Shown: positions 16,397 to 24,353 of the stretch, in pieces | Position numbering within the stretch: the first letter of the stretch is position 1 | Layout of the letters: each line of letters starts with the position of its first letter | Made by a program: the position numbers and the translations under genes | Source: Alphaproteobacteria bacterium | Lineage (GTDB): Bacteria; Pseudomonadota; Alphaproteobacteria; UBA9219; RFNS01 | Reading direction: 5' to 3' | Assembly (NCBI GenBank): GCA_009927055.1 | Contig: RFNS01000256.1 | Coordinates: forward strand, 1 to 38,954 | Length of the DNA stretch: 38,954 nucleotides | Notes under the pieces: generated by a model | What the model was told of the DNA's origin: nothing | What the model saw: the letters and a program-made list of their open reading frames with translations, nothing else | The model's database searches: none

Positions 16397-18451
16397 CTAT
16401 CCTCCAAACAATCCACGCAAAATTGTCATCATGCCAATGGCGGCGGCGATAATGCTGCCCACATAGGTGGCGGTGGGCCGACCATATTTAATGGCTACCG
16501 CATCAGGATTTTTGATTTGCGCTTCCAGCACCTGCGTTTCTTTTCTGAGGGCCGAAAAATATTTTCGGGCGGCATCAAATTCTCGCGTATCTTTCTCAAT
16601 GAGCCGACTATCGCCCACCATTTTACTCATCAAGGCCAGGTTTCCTTTTTCGGCCACTTCGCGCAGGGCTTTTCGCAACTCCTCGCGCATCACGCGATTA
16701 TGAAAACGCTGAATGGTTGGCTCCATCAGCGGCAGCAGCCAGCTACAAAGGCCCGGCACCTTCTCTGGCCCATGCTTGGCCTGAATATCGCCATAAACCG
16801 ATAACATCGTCATCAGCTGGCCCAGCACATCGTTCTGCGTAAAGGGCAAAAACAGGCGTTCTGGTTTTCTATCACGCGCGCACAGCCATGCGGCAATATG
16901 CCTGTCCATCGGCTCGCGCGGTTTGCCGCTTTGCTTGGCCATACTCTCTAATACGCCCAAAAAATCTTTCACGCTGTTCACATAATGTCCGCCCATCAGC
17001 GGGCTTTGACACGGCATGCCCGGACATAACTCATAAATCACGCGCTCTGGCCCGTAACCATGAATCGATTTCTCGATCATGTTTTTCATCTTCTCCATGC
17101 TTTGAATAAGCGGAACAAGATGGGGCTTATCATCCCCCTGCAACTCGGCCCACACCGGAATGGCCTTGCCTGTTAAAAGTTCGGCAATGGGTTGCACCGA
17201 AATATTGGCGCGCAGCGCCTCGGCCATGGCAAAGCCCACACCGCCCGGCATCACGCGCATGCCCTTCATCACAAACGGCGCCAGCGGATCCAGCGCCATG
17301 CACACATAGGTGGTCATCATATCATCGCGCCGCTGGCCGCCCGCGTTTTCCTGATAAGCTGTTAAACACTCGGTTAAAAAATTGGCGCGCTGATCATCCA
17401 TCAGCGATCGCCTGATCCAGCGATCAAGCTCGCCACTCTCGACCAACTCAACCGTCTTGGCCACATTGTCGGCCAGAGCCTGCGCCAGGGGCCGCGGCTG
17501 GATATAATCCTGCCCGGCAATGTTCAGCTGCCTGTTGGCGCGGCGACCAATTTCAGCAGGCAATGCGGTTTGCCGCTGTCCGCCCAGCCACTGATCAATC
17601 GTGGTTGGCTTCCACCGCATGTGGGGATCATCAATCAACAGCGCGCGCAGCAATTCCAGCATCCCGCTCGACATGCGCTGATTGGCTAGTAGCAGGTTAA
17701 ACGAACCCTTTTCAATTTTCATGCGTGTCAACGTTTTATCATCAATGCCGCGCAGGGGGTTTTGCCCCAAAAGCAGAAACGCCACGCAGATGCCCAGCGC
17801 ATAAGTATCATCCAAAATGGTCGGGTAACCGCGCGCGGCGGGCGAACACAACCCGCGCTCGACCGTTTCATAAACAACAGGCTGACCAACGCCCGATGGC
17901 ACCGCAATACATTCGCCCATTTCGGCGGGCACGGGCATATTATCTTTCCAAAACATATTGGACAGGCGAATTTGACCATGCCCGACGCCGGCCATTTCTA
18001 ACTCAATCAGCGCGGCCGTAATGGGCGTTAAAAAATTCTTCACAATAAAATCTTCCGCCAAAGGCTGCCGCACAAACTGATCATCCTTCACATAGCGTTT
18101 GTGGTGCGGCCGCTCGATGATAAAAACGAAATTATTTTTATCATCAGCCGGATTTTTTAACATACCGCTTTCAACCACGCGCGCAAAGCTGGTGTGGTTC
18201 ACATTTTTAAGTGTCGGCACAATATCCGATCGCGGGGGCAATCCGCTGTTGCAGAAATAAGCCAGCAAATCAATACGGCCATTCCCCTTAAACCGCGCGG
18301 CATAGGCTTTGGCCCCCACGCTGTCGAATTCAGGTTGCGGGTGGGCCAGCAGCACTTCGGTTTTTGGGCCAAGTGCTTTCAGGTCGCCAATATCGGTAAT
18401 CTGCGGCAAATTGCCGTCGTCTGCCTCTGCCATCGCCCGTCTCGATGCCAT
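16397..18451 (-). CDS. membrane-anchored protein-kinase-like protein (predicted pseudokinase)
   Basis: A 684-aa protein with a degenerate protein-kinase fold at about residues 30-290, a long helical region, a predicted coiled coil at about 610-650, and a C-terminal membrane helix (ATYVGSIIAAAIGMMTILRG). HGQIRLSN (158-165) aligns with the kinase catalytic loop HRDxKxxN but has Gln where the catalytic Asp belongs; the Asn is kept. DDTYALGICVAFLLLG (214-229) matches the following kinase helix. I see no DFG motif, so catalysis is unlikely. Possible starts are 18451 and 18433; if the CtrA box marks the -35 region, 18433 fits better. The partner membrane protein follows after 2 bases. Confidence 0.85.
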   Translation of the reverse strand: MASRRAMAEADDGNLPQITDIGDLKALGPKTEVLLAHPQPEFDSVGAKAYAARFKGNGRIDLLAYFCNSGLPPRSDIVPTLKNVNHTSFARVVESGMLKNPADDKNNFVFIIERPHHKRYVKDDQFVRQPLAEDFIVKNFLTPITAALIELEMAGVGHGQIRLSNMFWKDNMPVPAEMGECIAVPSGVGQPVVYETVERGLCSPAARGYPTILDDTYALGICVAFLLLGQNPLRGIDDKTLTRMKIEKGSFNLLLANQRMSSGMLELLRALLIDDPHMRWKPTTIDQWLGGQRQTALPAEIGRRANRQLNIAGQDYIQPRPLAQALADNVAKTVELVESGELDRWIRRSLMDDQRANFLTECLTAYQENAGGQRRDDMMTTYVCMALDPLAPFVMKGMRVMPGGVGFAMAEALRANISVQPIAELLTGKAIPVWAELQGDDKPHLVPLIQSMEKMKNMIEKSIHGYGPERVIYELCPGMPCQSPLMGGHYVNSVKDFLGVLESMAKQSGKPREPMDRHIAAWLCARDRKPERLFLPFTQNDVLGQLMTMLSVYGDIQAKHGPEKVPGLCSWLLPLMEPTIQRFHNRVMREELRKALREVAEKGNLALMSKMVGDSRLIEKDTREFDAARKYFSALRKETQVLEAQIKNPDAVAIKYGRPTATYVGSIIAAAIGMMTILRGLFGG

Positions 18452-18470
18452 GAGAATAAAAAATCAGGGG

Positions 18471-18485
18471 TTAAGGTGTTGTTAA
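18471..18485. promoter_or_regulatory. CtrA box (TTAA-N7-TTAA) upstream of the pseudokinase gene
   Basis: TTAAGGTGTTGTTAA is a perfect match to the CtrA consensus. It lies 20 bases upstream of the longest pseudokinase start, or 38 bases upstream of the alternative ATG at 18433. It is also 11 bases from the -35 box of the divergent higBA promoter, so it could influence either unit. Confidence 0.55.
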
Positions 18486-18495
18486 ACAAAACGGC

Positions 18496-18535
18496 TTGAC
18501 AATAACATCATCACATGATAGTATCACGCTGTGAT
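18496..18535 (+). promoter_or_regulatory. higBA promoter and operator
   Basis: TTGACA (18496-18501), 17 bases, then TAGTAT (18519-18524) is a near-consensus sigma-70 promoter. The -10 region is covered by the inverted repeats TGATA-G-TATCA (18516-18526) and ATCAC-GCT-GTGAT (18523-18535), a suitable site for autorepression by the HigA antitoxin. The expected transcription start falls at or next to the HigB start codon. Confidence 0.7.
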
Positions 18536-18815
18536 CATAAACTTCAAAAAGCGCAACATCGCGTCTGAAATTTTTGAAGGCTTTTGGGTCAAGGGCATGG
18601 ATAAATCGTTGCAGATCAAGGCTTACCGTAATCTGATGGCGCTGCATTATGCCCACAGGCTGGATGATTTGCGCATTCCTGCCGGCAACAGGCTGGAGGG
18701 CCTGAAGGGCGATCGGCGGGGACAATACAGCATACGCATCAATGATCAATGGCGCATCTGTTTTGCGTGGGGCAAAAACGGCGCCGAGGATGTAGAGATT
18801 GTCGATTATCACTGA
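18531..18815 (+). CDS. higB: HigB-type toxin (RelE superfamily mRNA interferase)
   Basis: A 94-aa RelE/HigB-family toxin that in characterised members cleaves mRNA on the ribosome. Family features are the N-terminal IINFKKRNIASEIFEG, RIPAGNRLEGLKGDRRGQYSIRI, WRICFAW and the terminal VEIVDYH. The start is GTG at 18531. No ribosome-binding site precedes it, and the promoter -10 box ends only 6 bases upstream, so the mRNA may be leaderless. The toxin gene precedes the antitoxin, the usual HigBA order, with a 15-base gap. Confidence 0.92.
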   Translation: MIINFKKRNIASEIFEGFWVKGMDKSLQIKAYRNLMALHYAHRLDDLRIPAGNRLEGLKGDRRGQYSIRINDQWRICFAWGKNGAEDVEIVDYH

Positions 18816-18830
18816 TAGAAAGGGGCTACC

Positions 18831-19154
18831 ATGTCACGCAAACGCGATATTCCGCCGCTTCACCCAGGCAAACTGCTGCTGGAAGAATTTATGCACCCCA
18901 TGGGACTGACCCAGTATAGGCTGGCGAAGGGAACAGGGCTGCCGTCCATCCATATCAGCAGCATTGTGCGTGGCAGGCGCTCCATTACGGCTGAAACGGC
19001 GCTGCGTCTTGGACGATTTTTTGGCATGTCGGCTGAATTTTGGATCAATGCGCAGGCCCACTATGACCTGCAGGTGGCTGAAAGCAAAATCGCCGATACG
19101 GTGCGCCGCGAAGTCACGCCATTTGCAGAAATGGCCATCGCCACTCAGGCCTAG
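18831..19154 (+). CDS. higA: HigA-type antitoxin (XRE family)
   Basis: A 107-aa HigA/VapI-family antitoxin. It has PPLHPGKLLLEEFMHPMGLTQYRLAKGTGLP leading into a helix-turn-helix, with ISSIVRGRRSITAETALRLG as the recognition half, then the family signature FFGMSAEFWINAQAHYDL. It should neutralise HigB and repress the shared promoter. AAAGGGG before the ATG is a strong ribosome-binding site, in contrast to the toxin. Different translation strengths from one mRNA would favour excess antitoxin. Confidence 0.94.
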   Translation: MSRKRDIPPLHPGKLLLEEFMHPMGLTQYRLAKGTGLPSIHISSIVRGRRSITAETALRLGRFFGMSAEFWINAQAHYDLQVAESKIADTVRREVTPFAEMAIATQA

Positions 19155-19205
19155 CCCTCTGCCTCATCGCTTGGCATTCGCCCACAAATCAGCTTATTTG
19201 CAGCC

Positions 19206-21467
19206 ATGGCCAAGGCTTTGAAGAAAAACAGCGCTCCCCCTTCCCCGCCGCCCGAGATTGGCGAGCAAACGCTGCGCAGCGCGTTATCTGAGCGTTATCT
19301 GGCCTATGCCATTTCTACCATTACCAGCCGCGCCTTGCCCGATGTGCGCGATGGCTTAAAACCTGTTCAGCGCCGCCTGCTTTACGCCATGCGCGAACTG
19401 AATTTGAAGCCAGATCTGGCGCCCAAAAAATCGGCCCGCGTGGTGGGCGATGTGATTGGCCAATATCACCCGCACGGCGATACCGCGGTGTATGATGCCA
19501 TGGTGCGCCTGGCGCAAGATTTTGCGCAGCGTTACCCGCTGGTTGATGGTCAGGGCAATTTTGGCAACATCGATGGCGATAATGCGGCCGCCATGCGTTA
19601 TACCGAAGCGCGTTTGACCGAGATTGCGGCCCTGCTTCTGAAGGGGTTGAACAACAACACGGTCGATTTTCGCGCAACCTATGATGGCAGCGGGCAAGAA
19701 CCCGTTGTGCTTCCCGCCGCCTTCCCCAACCTGCTGGCCAATGGGGCCAGCGGCATTGCGGTGGGCATGGCCACCAGCATCCCCCCCCACAATGTGGTCG
19801 AGTTGTGCGATGCCCTGCGCCACCTCATCAAACACCCCAACGCCCGCACCGATAAACTGGTCTCATTCATTCAGGGGCCCGATTTCCCCACAGGCGGCAT
19901 ACTGGTTGAAGCGCCAGAGAATATTTTATCGGCCTATGAAACAGGTCGTGGCAGTTTTCGTGTTCGCGCGCGCTGGCAGGTTGATGAAGGTGCCCGCGGC
20001 ATGTGGCAGGTGGTGGTGACTGACATTCCTTATCAGGTCACCAAAAGCCGTTTGATTGAAAAAATCGCGGCCTTGATTGAAGAAAAAAAACTGCCCCTGC
20101 TGGATGATGTGCGCGATGAAAGCGCCGATGATGTGCGCCTTGTTCTGGTGCCTAAGAGCCGGAATGTAGAGGCCAGCGTGTTGATGGAAAGTCTTTTCCG
20201 CAACACCGAACTTGAAAACAGAATAAGCCTGAACATGAACGTGCTGGATGCACAGGGTGTGCCGCAGGTGATGAATTTGCGTGCGTGTTTGCAGGCTTTT
20301 CTTGATCATCGGCATGTTGTGCTGGTGCGCGCCAGCCAACACAGACTGGCCCAGATTGATGCGCGGCTGGAAATTTTGGAAGCGCTGCTGATTGCCTATT
20401 TGAACGTTGATGAGGTGATCAAAATTATTCGGCGCGAGGATGAACCCAAACCCGTGATGATGAAACGTTTTTCATTATCCGAAACGCAGGCCGAAGCGAT
20501 TTTGAACATGCGCCTGCGCCAGCTTCGCAAGCTGGAGGAAATGGAGATTAAAGGCGAAGAAAAAGAATTAAAGGCCGAACGCAAAACGTTGAAAGATTTA
20601 TTGGGCGATGAATCTCTACGCTGGGAGAAAATTGACCAAGAACTGGTGGAATTGAAAAAAATGTTCGGCCCCGCCTCTACGCTGGGCAAACGCCGCACAG
20701 ATATTGGCACGCCGCCGGCCGATATCACCATCCCCATTGAAAGCGTGATCGAACGCGAACCCATCACCATCATCTGCTCGGCCAAGGGGTGGATCCGCGT
20801 GCACAAAGGCCACGTGAGTGATGATACAGCCCGTAGTGCCATTAAATATAAAGAAGGCGACAGCGAAGGCTTTGTGCTGCCGGCTGAGACGACCGATAAA
20901 ATCTTGCTGTGGGGCAGCAACGGCCGCTGCTATACACTGATGCCCGATAAACTGCCAGGCGGCCGCGGCTTTGGCGAGCCTGTGCGCCTACTCATCGATC
21001 TGCCGCCCGCCAGCGATATTATCGCCCTGCATATTTATCGTGATGATTTGAAAATGATTGTGGCCAGCAAAGAAGGCCACGGCTTTGTGGTGAACGCGCC
21101 CGACGCGCTGGCGCAAACAAAACAAGGCAAACAAATTTTGAATGTTGAAAACCCGCAAGATGGTTTGTGCGTCGTGCCTGTTGCCGGCAACCATGTGGCC
21201 ACCATTGGCACAAACCGCAAAATGCTTGTCTTCCCGCTGGCCGAATTGCCCGAAATGTCGCGCGGCAAAGGCGTGCTGCTGCAACGTTATCAAGATGGGC
21301 ATTTATCAGACATCACCACCCTTACGTTAAAGCAGGGCTTGAGCTGGATATCGGGCAGCCGCACCAAAACAGAGGCCGACATGCGACCCTGGCTTGGCAA
21401 ACGCGCCCAGGCCGGCCGCCTGGCCCCGCATGGGTTTAACAGGAATAATAAGTTTGTATCTTGCTGA
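19206..21467 (+). CDS. parC: DNA topoisomerase IV subunit A
   Basis: The cleaving subunit of topoisomerase IV, which unlinks replicated chromosomes. The 753-aa protein has the breakage-reunion domain with [37 protein letters not shown] and the catalytic Tyr132 in AAMRYTEAR, followed by a beta-propeller C-terminal domain. The QRRGGKG-type GyrA box is absent, favouring ParC over GyrA. At the quinolone-contact positions it has Thr93 and Asp97, where E. coli ParC has Ser80 and Glu84. The start has no strong ribosome-binding site. It lies 51 bases downstream of higA and upstream of dnaN on the same strand. Confidence 0.95.
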   Translation: MAKALKKNSAPPSPPPEIGEQTLRSALSERYLAYAISTITSRALPDVRDGLKPVQRRLLYAMRELNLKPDLAPKKSARVVGDVIGQYHPHGDTAVYDAMVRLAQDFAQRYPLVDGQGNFGNIDGDNAAAMRYTEARLTEIAALLLKGLNNNTVDFRATYDGSGQEPVVLPAAFPNLLANGASGIAVGMATSIPPHNVVELCDALRHLIKHPNARTDKLVSFIQGPDFPTGGILVEAPENILSAYETGRGSFRVRARWQVDEGARGMWQVVVTDIPYQVTKSRLIEKIAALIEEKKLPLLDDVRDESADDVRLVLVPKSRNVEASVLMESLFRNTELENRISLNMNVLDAQGVPQVMNLRACLQAFLDHRHVVLVRASQHRLAQIDARLEILEALLIAYLNVDEVIKIIRREDEPKPVMMKRFSLSETQAEAILNMRLRQLRKLEEMEIKGEEKELKAERKTLKDLLGDESLRWEKIDQELVELKKMFGPASTLGKRRTDIGTPPADITIPIESVIEREPITIICSAKGWIRVHKGHVSDDTARSAIKYKEGDSEGFVLPAETTDKILLWGSNGRCYTLMPDKLPGGRGFGEPVRLLIDLPPASDIIALHIYRDDLKMIVASKEGHGFVVNAPDALAQTKQGKQILNVENPQDGLCVVPVAGNHVATIGTNRKMLVFPLAELPEMSRGKGVLLQRYQDGHLSDITTLTLKQGLSWISGSRTKTEADMRPWLGKRAQAGRLAPHGFNRNNKFVSC

Positions 21468-21532
21468 ACTGACTTGCCTTGATCGCACGAGTCATGCACT
21501 AAATCACTGATATCCTTAACCAAGGTATGTTG

Positions 21533-22657
21533 ATGAAGATCACGCTTGAGCGTCCGGCGCTACTTAAAACTCTGGGCCACGTGCAAAATGTGGTAGAGAA
21601 ACGCAACACCATTCCCATTCTGGCCAATGTCCTTATTCGCACGGGCGGCCAGTCGGTCAGTTTTGCCGCCACCGATATGGATTTGGAGATTACCGAAAGC
21701 CTGCCCAACGAAGGCAGCCAGCGCACGCATGGTGCTGTCACCGCCCCTGCCCACACGCTGTTTGAAATTGTGCGCAAATTGCCCGAAGGCAGCCATGTTG
21801 AATTGCACGCCGCGCAGCCTAATCAACTCACGCTGTCGGCGGGCCGCGCCCACTTTAAGCTGGGGTGCCTGCCGGTTGAGGATTTCCCGCAGATTTCAGA
21901 AGGGCATTACGCGCACAAATTTTCGCTCTCCGCCTCTGATCTCAAGGTACTGATCGACCGCACAAAATTTGCCATTTCTAACGAAGAAACACGTTATTAT
22001 CTGAATGGCATCTATCTGCACTCGACCAAATCAAAAGGCGGGCCAGAGGTTTTGCGCGCGGTGGCCACCGATGGTCACAGGCTGGCACGTGTTGAAATGC
22101 CGGCACCCACAGGTGTCAAAAATCTTGAAGGGGTTATTCTGCCGCGCAAAGTGGTGACCGAGTTGCGCAAACTGCTGGATGAAACCAACAGCGATATTGA
22201 AGTGGCCCTGTCTGAGAACAAAGTGCGCTTCAGCTTTGGCGATATTGTGCTGACCAGCAAGCTGATTGATGGCACCTTCCCTGATTATGAGCGCGTGATC
22301 CCCGCCGGTAACGATAAAATGATGCAGGTGGATGCGCGGTTGATGGCCGCCGCGGTCGATCGCGTGGCCACCATTACATCAGAAAAAACGCGGGCGATTA
22401 AACTCAGCCTTGGTCAAGGCCACCTGACCCTGTTTGCCAACAGCCCCGAAGCCGGCAGCGCCAGCGAAGAACTGGAAGTGAAGTACGATGGCCCCGTGCT
22501 GGAAATTGGCTTTAACGCCCGTTATTTGCTGGATATTCTGCAACAGGTTGAAAGCGAAGGTGCCAAATTTAATTTTGCCGACGGCGCAAGCCCCGTGATT
22601 GTGCAAGATGTGGCCGACCACAGCAGCCTGTTTGTCATTATGCCGATGAGGGTGTAG
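21533..22657 (+). CDS. dnaN: DNA polymerase III beta sliding clamp
   Basis: The ring-shaped processivity clamp of the replicative polymerase, 374 aa in three repeated domains. Recognisable segments are VEKRNTIPILANVLI near the N-terminus, EETRYYLNGIYLH and VATDGHRLARVEMP in the middle domain, and the C-terminal SPVIVQDVADHSSLFVIMPMRV, whose MPMR motif is part of the partner-binding pocket. An ATG at 21527 is also in frame, but AAGG is at the correct spacing only for 21533. dnaA is not adjacent, so this is not the classic origin cluster. Confidence 0.96.
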   Translation: MKITLERPALLKTLGHVQNVVEKRNTIPILANVLIRTGGQSVSFAATDMDLEITESLPNEGSQRTHGAVTAPAHTLFEIVRKLPEGSHVELHAAQPNQLTLSAGRAHFKLGCLPVEDFPQISEGHYAHKFSLSASDLKVLIDRTKFAISNEETRYYLNGIYLHSTKSKGGPEVLRAVATDGHRLARVEMPAPTGVKNLEGVILPRKVVTELRKLLDETNSDIEVALSENKVRFSFGDIVLTSKLIDGTFPDYERVIPAGNDKMMQVDARLMAAAVDRVATITSEKTRAIKLSLGQGHLTLFANSPEAGSASEELEVKYDGPVLEIGFNARYLLDILQQVESEGAKFNFADGASPVIVQDVADHSSLFVIMPMRV

Positions 22658-22666
22658 GGCCAGCCC

Positions 22667-23065
22667 TCAGATCCCCATCAGGGCGTACAAATAAAGGCAC
22701 GCAAACGATGCGATAAGCAGCACAAGATAAGTCAGCTGTGCGCCAATGGCCCGCATTGGGTTGGACAATGAAAAATCGTGCATGGCCACAGCATGCATGA
22801 TGCGCCCCACCAAAAGCGTGCTGCCCAGAATGTGCAAAATCTCCTGTGGCGCGCCCCGCATCTCAATCATCACCAGCAACGCCAGCGTCAGGGGCACAAA
22901 TTCAATAAAACTGCTTAAAATATTTTCGGCGCGCTTCAAATATTCGGGCTCCTTATCGCGGGTGACGACAACCCGCACCCAGTGATACGTCACATTCATG
23001 CCCAGCAGAGCCAGCAAAACACCGGCCAGCCCAGCATACAATGGGGTGATGTGCAGCAGAGTCAT
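22667..23065 (-). CDS. MAPEG-family membrane protein
   Basis: A 132-aa four-helix membrane protein. The family pattern is clear: an N-terminal helix (PLYAGLAGVLLALLGMNVTYHWVR), then RAENILSSFIEFVPLTLALLVMIE, containing the conserved Arg/Asn and Glu-Phe-Val-Pro elements, then LLVGRIMHAVAM and a last hydrophobic helix. MAPEG proteins include glutathione-dependent transferases, but many bacterial members have no known substrate. It lies 37 bases after the thioredoxin gene on the same strand and converges on dnaN with a 9-base gap. Confidence 0.87.
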   Translation of the reverse strand: MTLLHITPLYAGLAGVLLALLGMNVTYHWVRVVVTRDKEPEYLKRAENILSSFIEFVPLTLALLVMIEMRGAPQEILHILGSTLLVGRIMHAVAMHDFSLSNPMRAIGAQLTYLVLLIASFACLYLYALMGI

Positions 23066-23102
23066 GCCTGAAGGCTAGCTGAATCTGTGGCAAAGGCAAA
23101 GG

Positions 23103-24047
23103 TTATGAGAAAAGAATGGTCGATAGTTTTTTGCGCCCGTCCACTGTCAGCGGATCAGACGGGCCAAAAGCTTCAAAACACTTTAACAGCTGGCGGCGCG
23201 CGGCCTCATCATTCCACTTGCGGTCGCGCCGAACAATCTCCAGCAAATGGTCGATGGCCTGGCCATTTTTCTTTTCAGATAGCAGCGCGCACGCCAAGTT
23301 ATAGCGCGCCTGATGATCGGCCCCGTTGGCCTCCACCCGCGCCTGCAAATCGGCCACGCTGCCGGCCTTCATCGCCTCGGCCGCCAACTCCAGCGCGGCC
23401 TTCACGGCGGTCATGGCGCCGTGCAAACGTATGGCTTCAGGCGCATGATCATAAAGCTGCTGGGCTTTCGCCACATCGCCCAGCGACAGATAACATTTGG
23501 CCAATCCGGCATAGGCGCCGGGGTGATCGCGCTGCTGCATCAGCACCTGCGCATAAATATTCTGCGCCATGGCAAAATCTTCTGCGGCCAGGGCTTGATC
23601 AGCCTCGCTCACAATATCATCGACAGAGGGTGCATCCTGTGACGCCCCTCTCATGCCGTTGGCTGCCGCAAGCTTCAACAGCTGATCACACCACAGCTTA
23701 AGCTGCGCTTCGGGTTGGACGCCTGTAAAACCATCCACCGGCTGGCCGCCCAAAAATGCAAACACCGTGGGCACCGATTGCACCCCCAGCTGCTGCGCCA
23801 CCATGGCGTTGTCATCGATATTCACTTTCACCAAACGCATGGCGCCTTTGTGGCTGTTGATGAGTTTTTCCAGCACGGGCATCAGCTGCTTGCAGGGGCC
23901 ACACCACGGGGCCCAAAACTCTACCACCACCGGCATCTGAAGCGATGCCTTCAGCACGTCATCGGCAAATTTGGGGGTGCTGGTCTCCACAATCCAGCCC
24001 TGGGGGGCCGTTGCGGCTTGCTGTTTTTGGGCGCTGCCAATAATCAT
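23103..24047 (-). CDS. cnoX: thioredoxin domain plus tetratricopeptide repeats (CnoX/YbbN type)
   Basis: A 314-aa protein with an N-terminal thioredoxin fold (about residues 20-125) and a C-terminal TPR-like helical region (about 145-310). The redox motif WAPWCGPCK (WCGPC at 48-52) is intact, whereas the E. coli protein CnoX has lost the first Cys. CnoX acts as a holdase that protects proteins from oxidative stress and transfers them to chaperonins; the intact CGPC suggests this one may also exchange disulfides. AAGGAG upstream of the ATG is a strong ribosome-binding site. There is no signal peptide, so it is cytoplasmic. Confidence 0.9.
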   Translation of the reverse strand: MIIGSAQKQQAATAPQGWIVETSTPKFADDVLKASLQMPVVVEFWAPWCGPCKQLMPVLEKLINSHKGAMRLVKVNIDDNAMVAQQLGVQSVPTVFAFLGGQPVDGFTGVQPEAQLKLWCDQLLKLAAANGMRGASQDAPSVDDIVSEADQALAAEDFAMAQNIYAQVLMQQRDHPGAYAGLAKCYLSLGDVAKAQQLYDHAPEAIRLHGAMTAVKAALELAAEAMKAGSVADLQARVEANGADHQARYNLACALLSEKKNGQAIDHLLEIVRRDRKWNDEAARRQLLKCFEAFGPSDPLTVDGRKKLSTILFS

Positions 24048-24151
24048 TGTGTGCCTTTCTCCTTACATATAAGGTTTGCGGGCCGCAGAGACAAGAAAAA
24101 GCTTCCCCCTTGACGAAAGTTTGGCTTCAGGGCATTGATGGGGCACGTCGA

Positions 24152-24226
24152 GCGGGCGTAGCTCAGGGGTAGAGCATAACCTTGCCAAGGTTAGGGCCGA
24201 GGGTTCGATTCCCTTCGCCCGCTCCA
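24152..24226 (+). tRNA. tRNA-Gly (anticodon GCC)
   Basis: A full cloverleaf is visible: acceptor stem GCGGGCG (24152-24158) with CGCCCGC (24216-24222), D-arm GCTC/GAGC, anticodon stem TAACC/GGTTA with loop TTGCCAA and anticodon GCC at 24184-24186, and T-arm GAGGG/CCCTT with loop TTCGATT. The discriminator is T and the CCA end is encoded. It stands alone between cnoX and the glutamate dehydrogenase gene. Confidence 0.97.
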
Positions 24227-24320
24227 TTCTCAAAAACCTTATGCAAGCGCGAAACGCCCCCATTTTCAGGGAAGTTTTTTGTGTTATTGTATGAACGACG
24301 ATTCAGCCCCGTTTCACTGA

Positions 24321-24332
24321 TGACTTAAGTCA
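24321..24332. promoter_or_regulatory. perfect 12-bp palindrome upstream of glutamate dehydrogenase
   Basis: TGACTTAAGTCA is a perfect palindrome 21 bases before the ATG of the glutamate dehydrogenase gene, in a 127-base intergenic region. Its position suits an operator. The regulator is unknown, and a chance palindrome cannot be excluded. Confidence 0.3.
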
Positions 24333-24353
24333 CCCCAACAACCTGTTGATCTC

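Noticed and set aside
19479-19496. ParC Thr93/Asp97 as quinolone-resistance changes
   Set aside because: These residues look like natural variants for this lineage; there is no basis for calling resistance from the sequence alone.
24063-24263. Minus-strand 66-aa frame containing MERAKGIEPSALTLARLCST
   Set aside because: This is the well-known false protein obtained by translating the antisense of a tRNA gene; it covers tRNA-Gly at 24152-24226.
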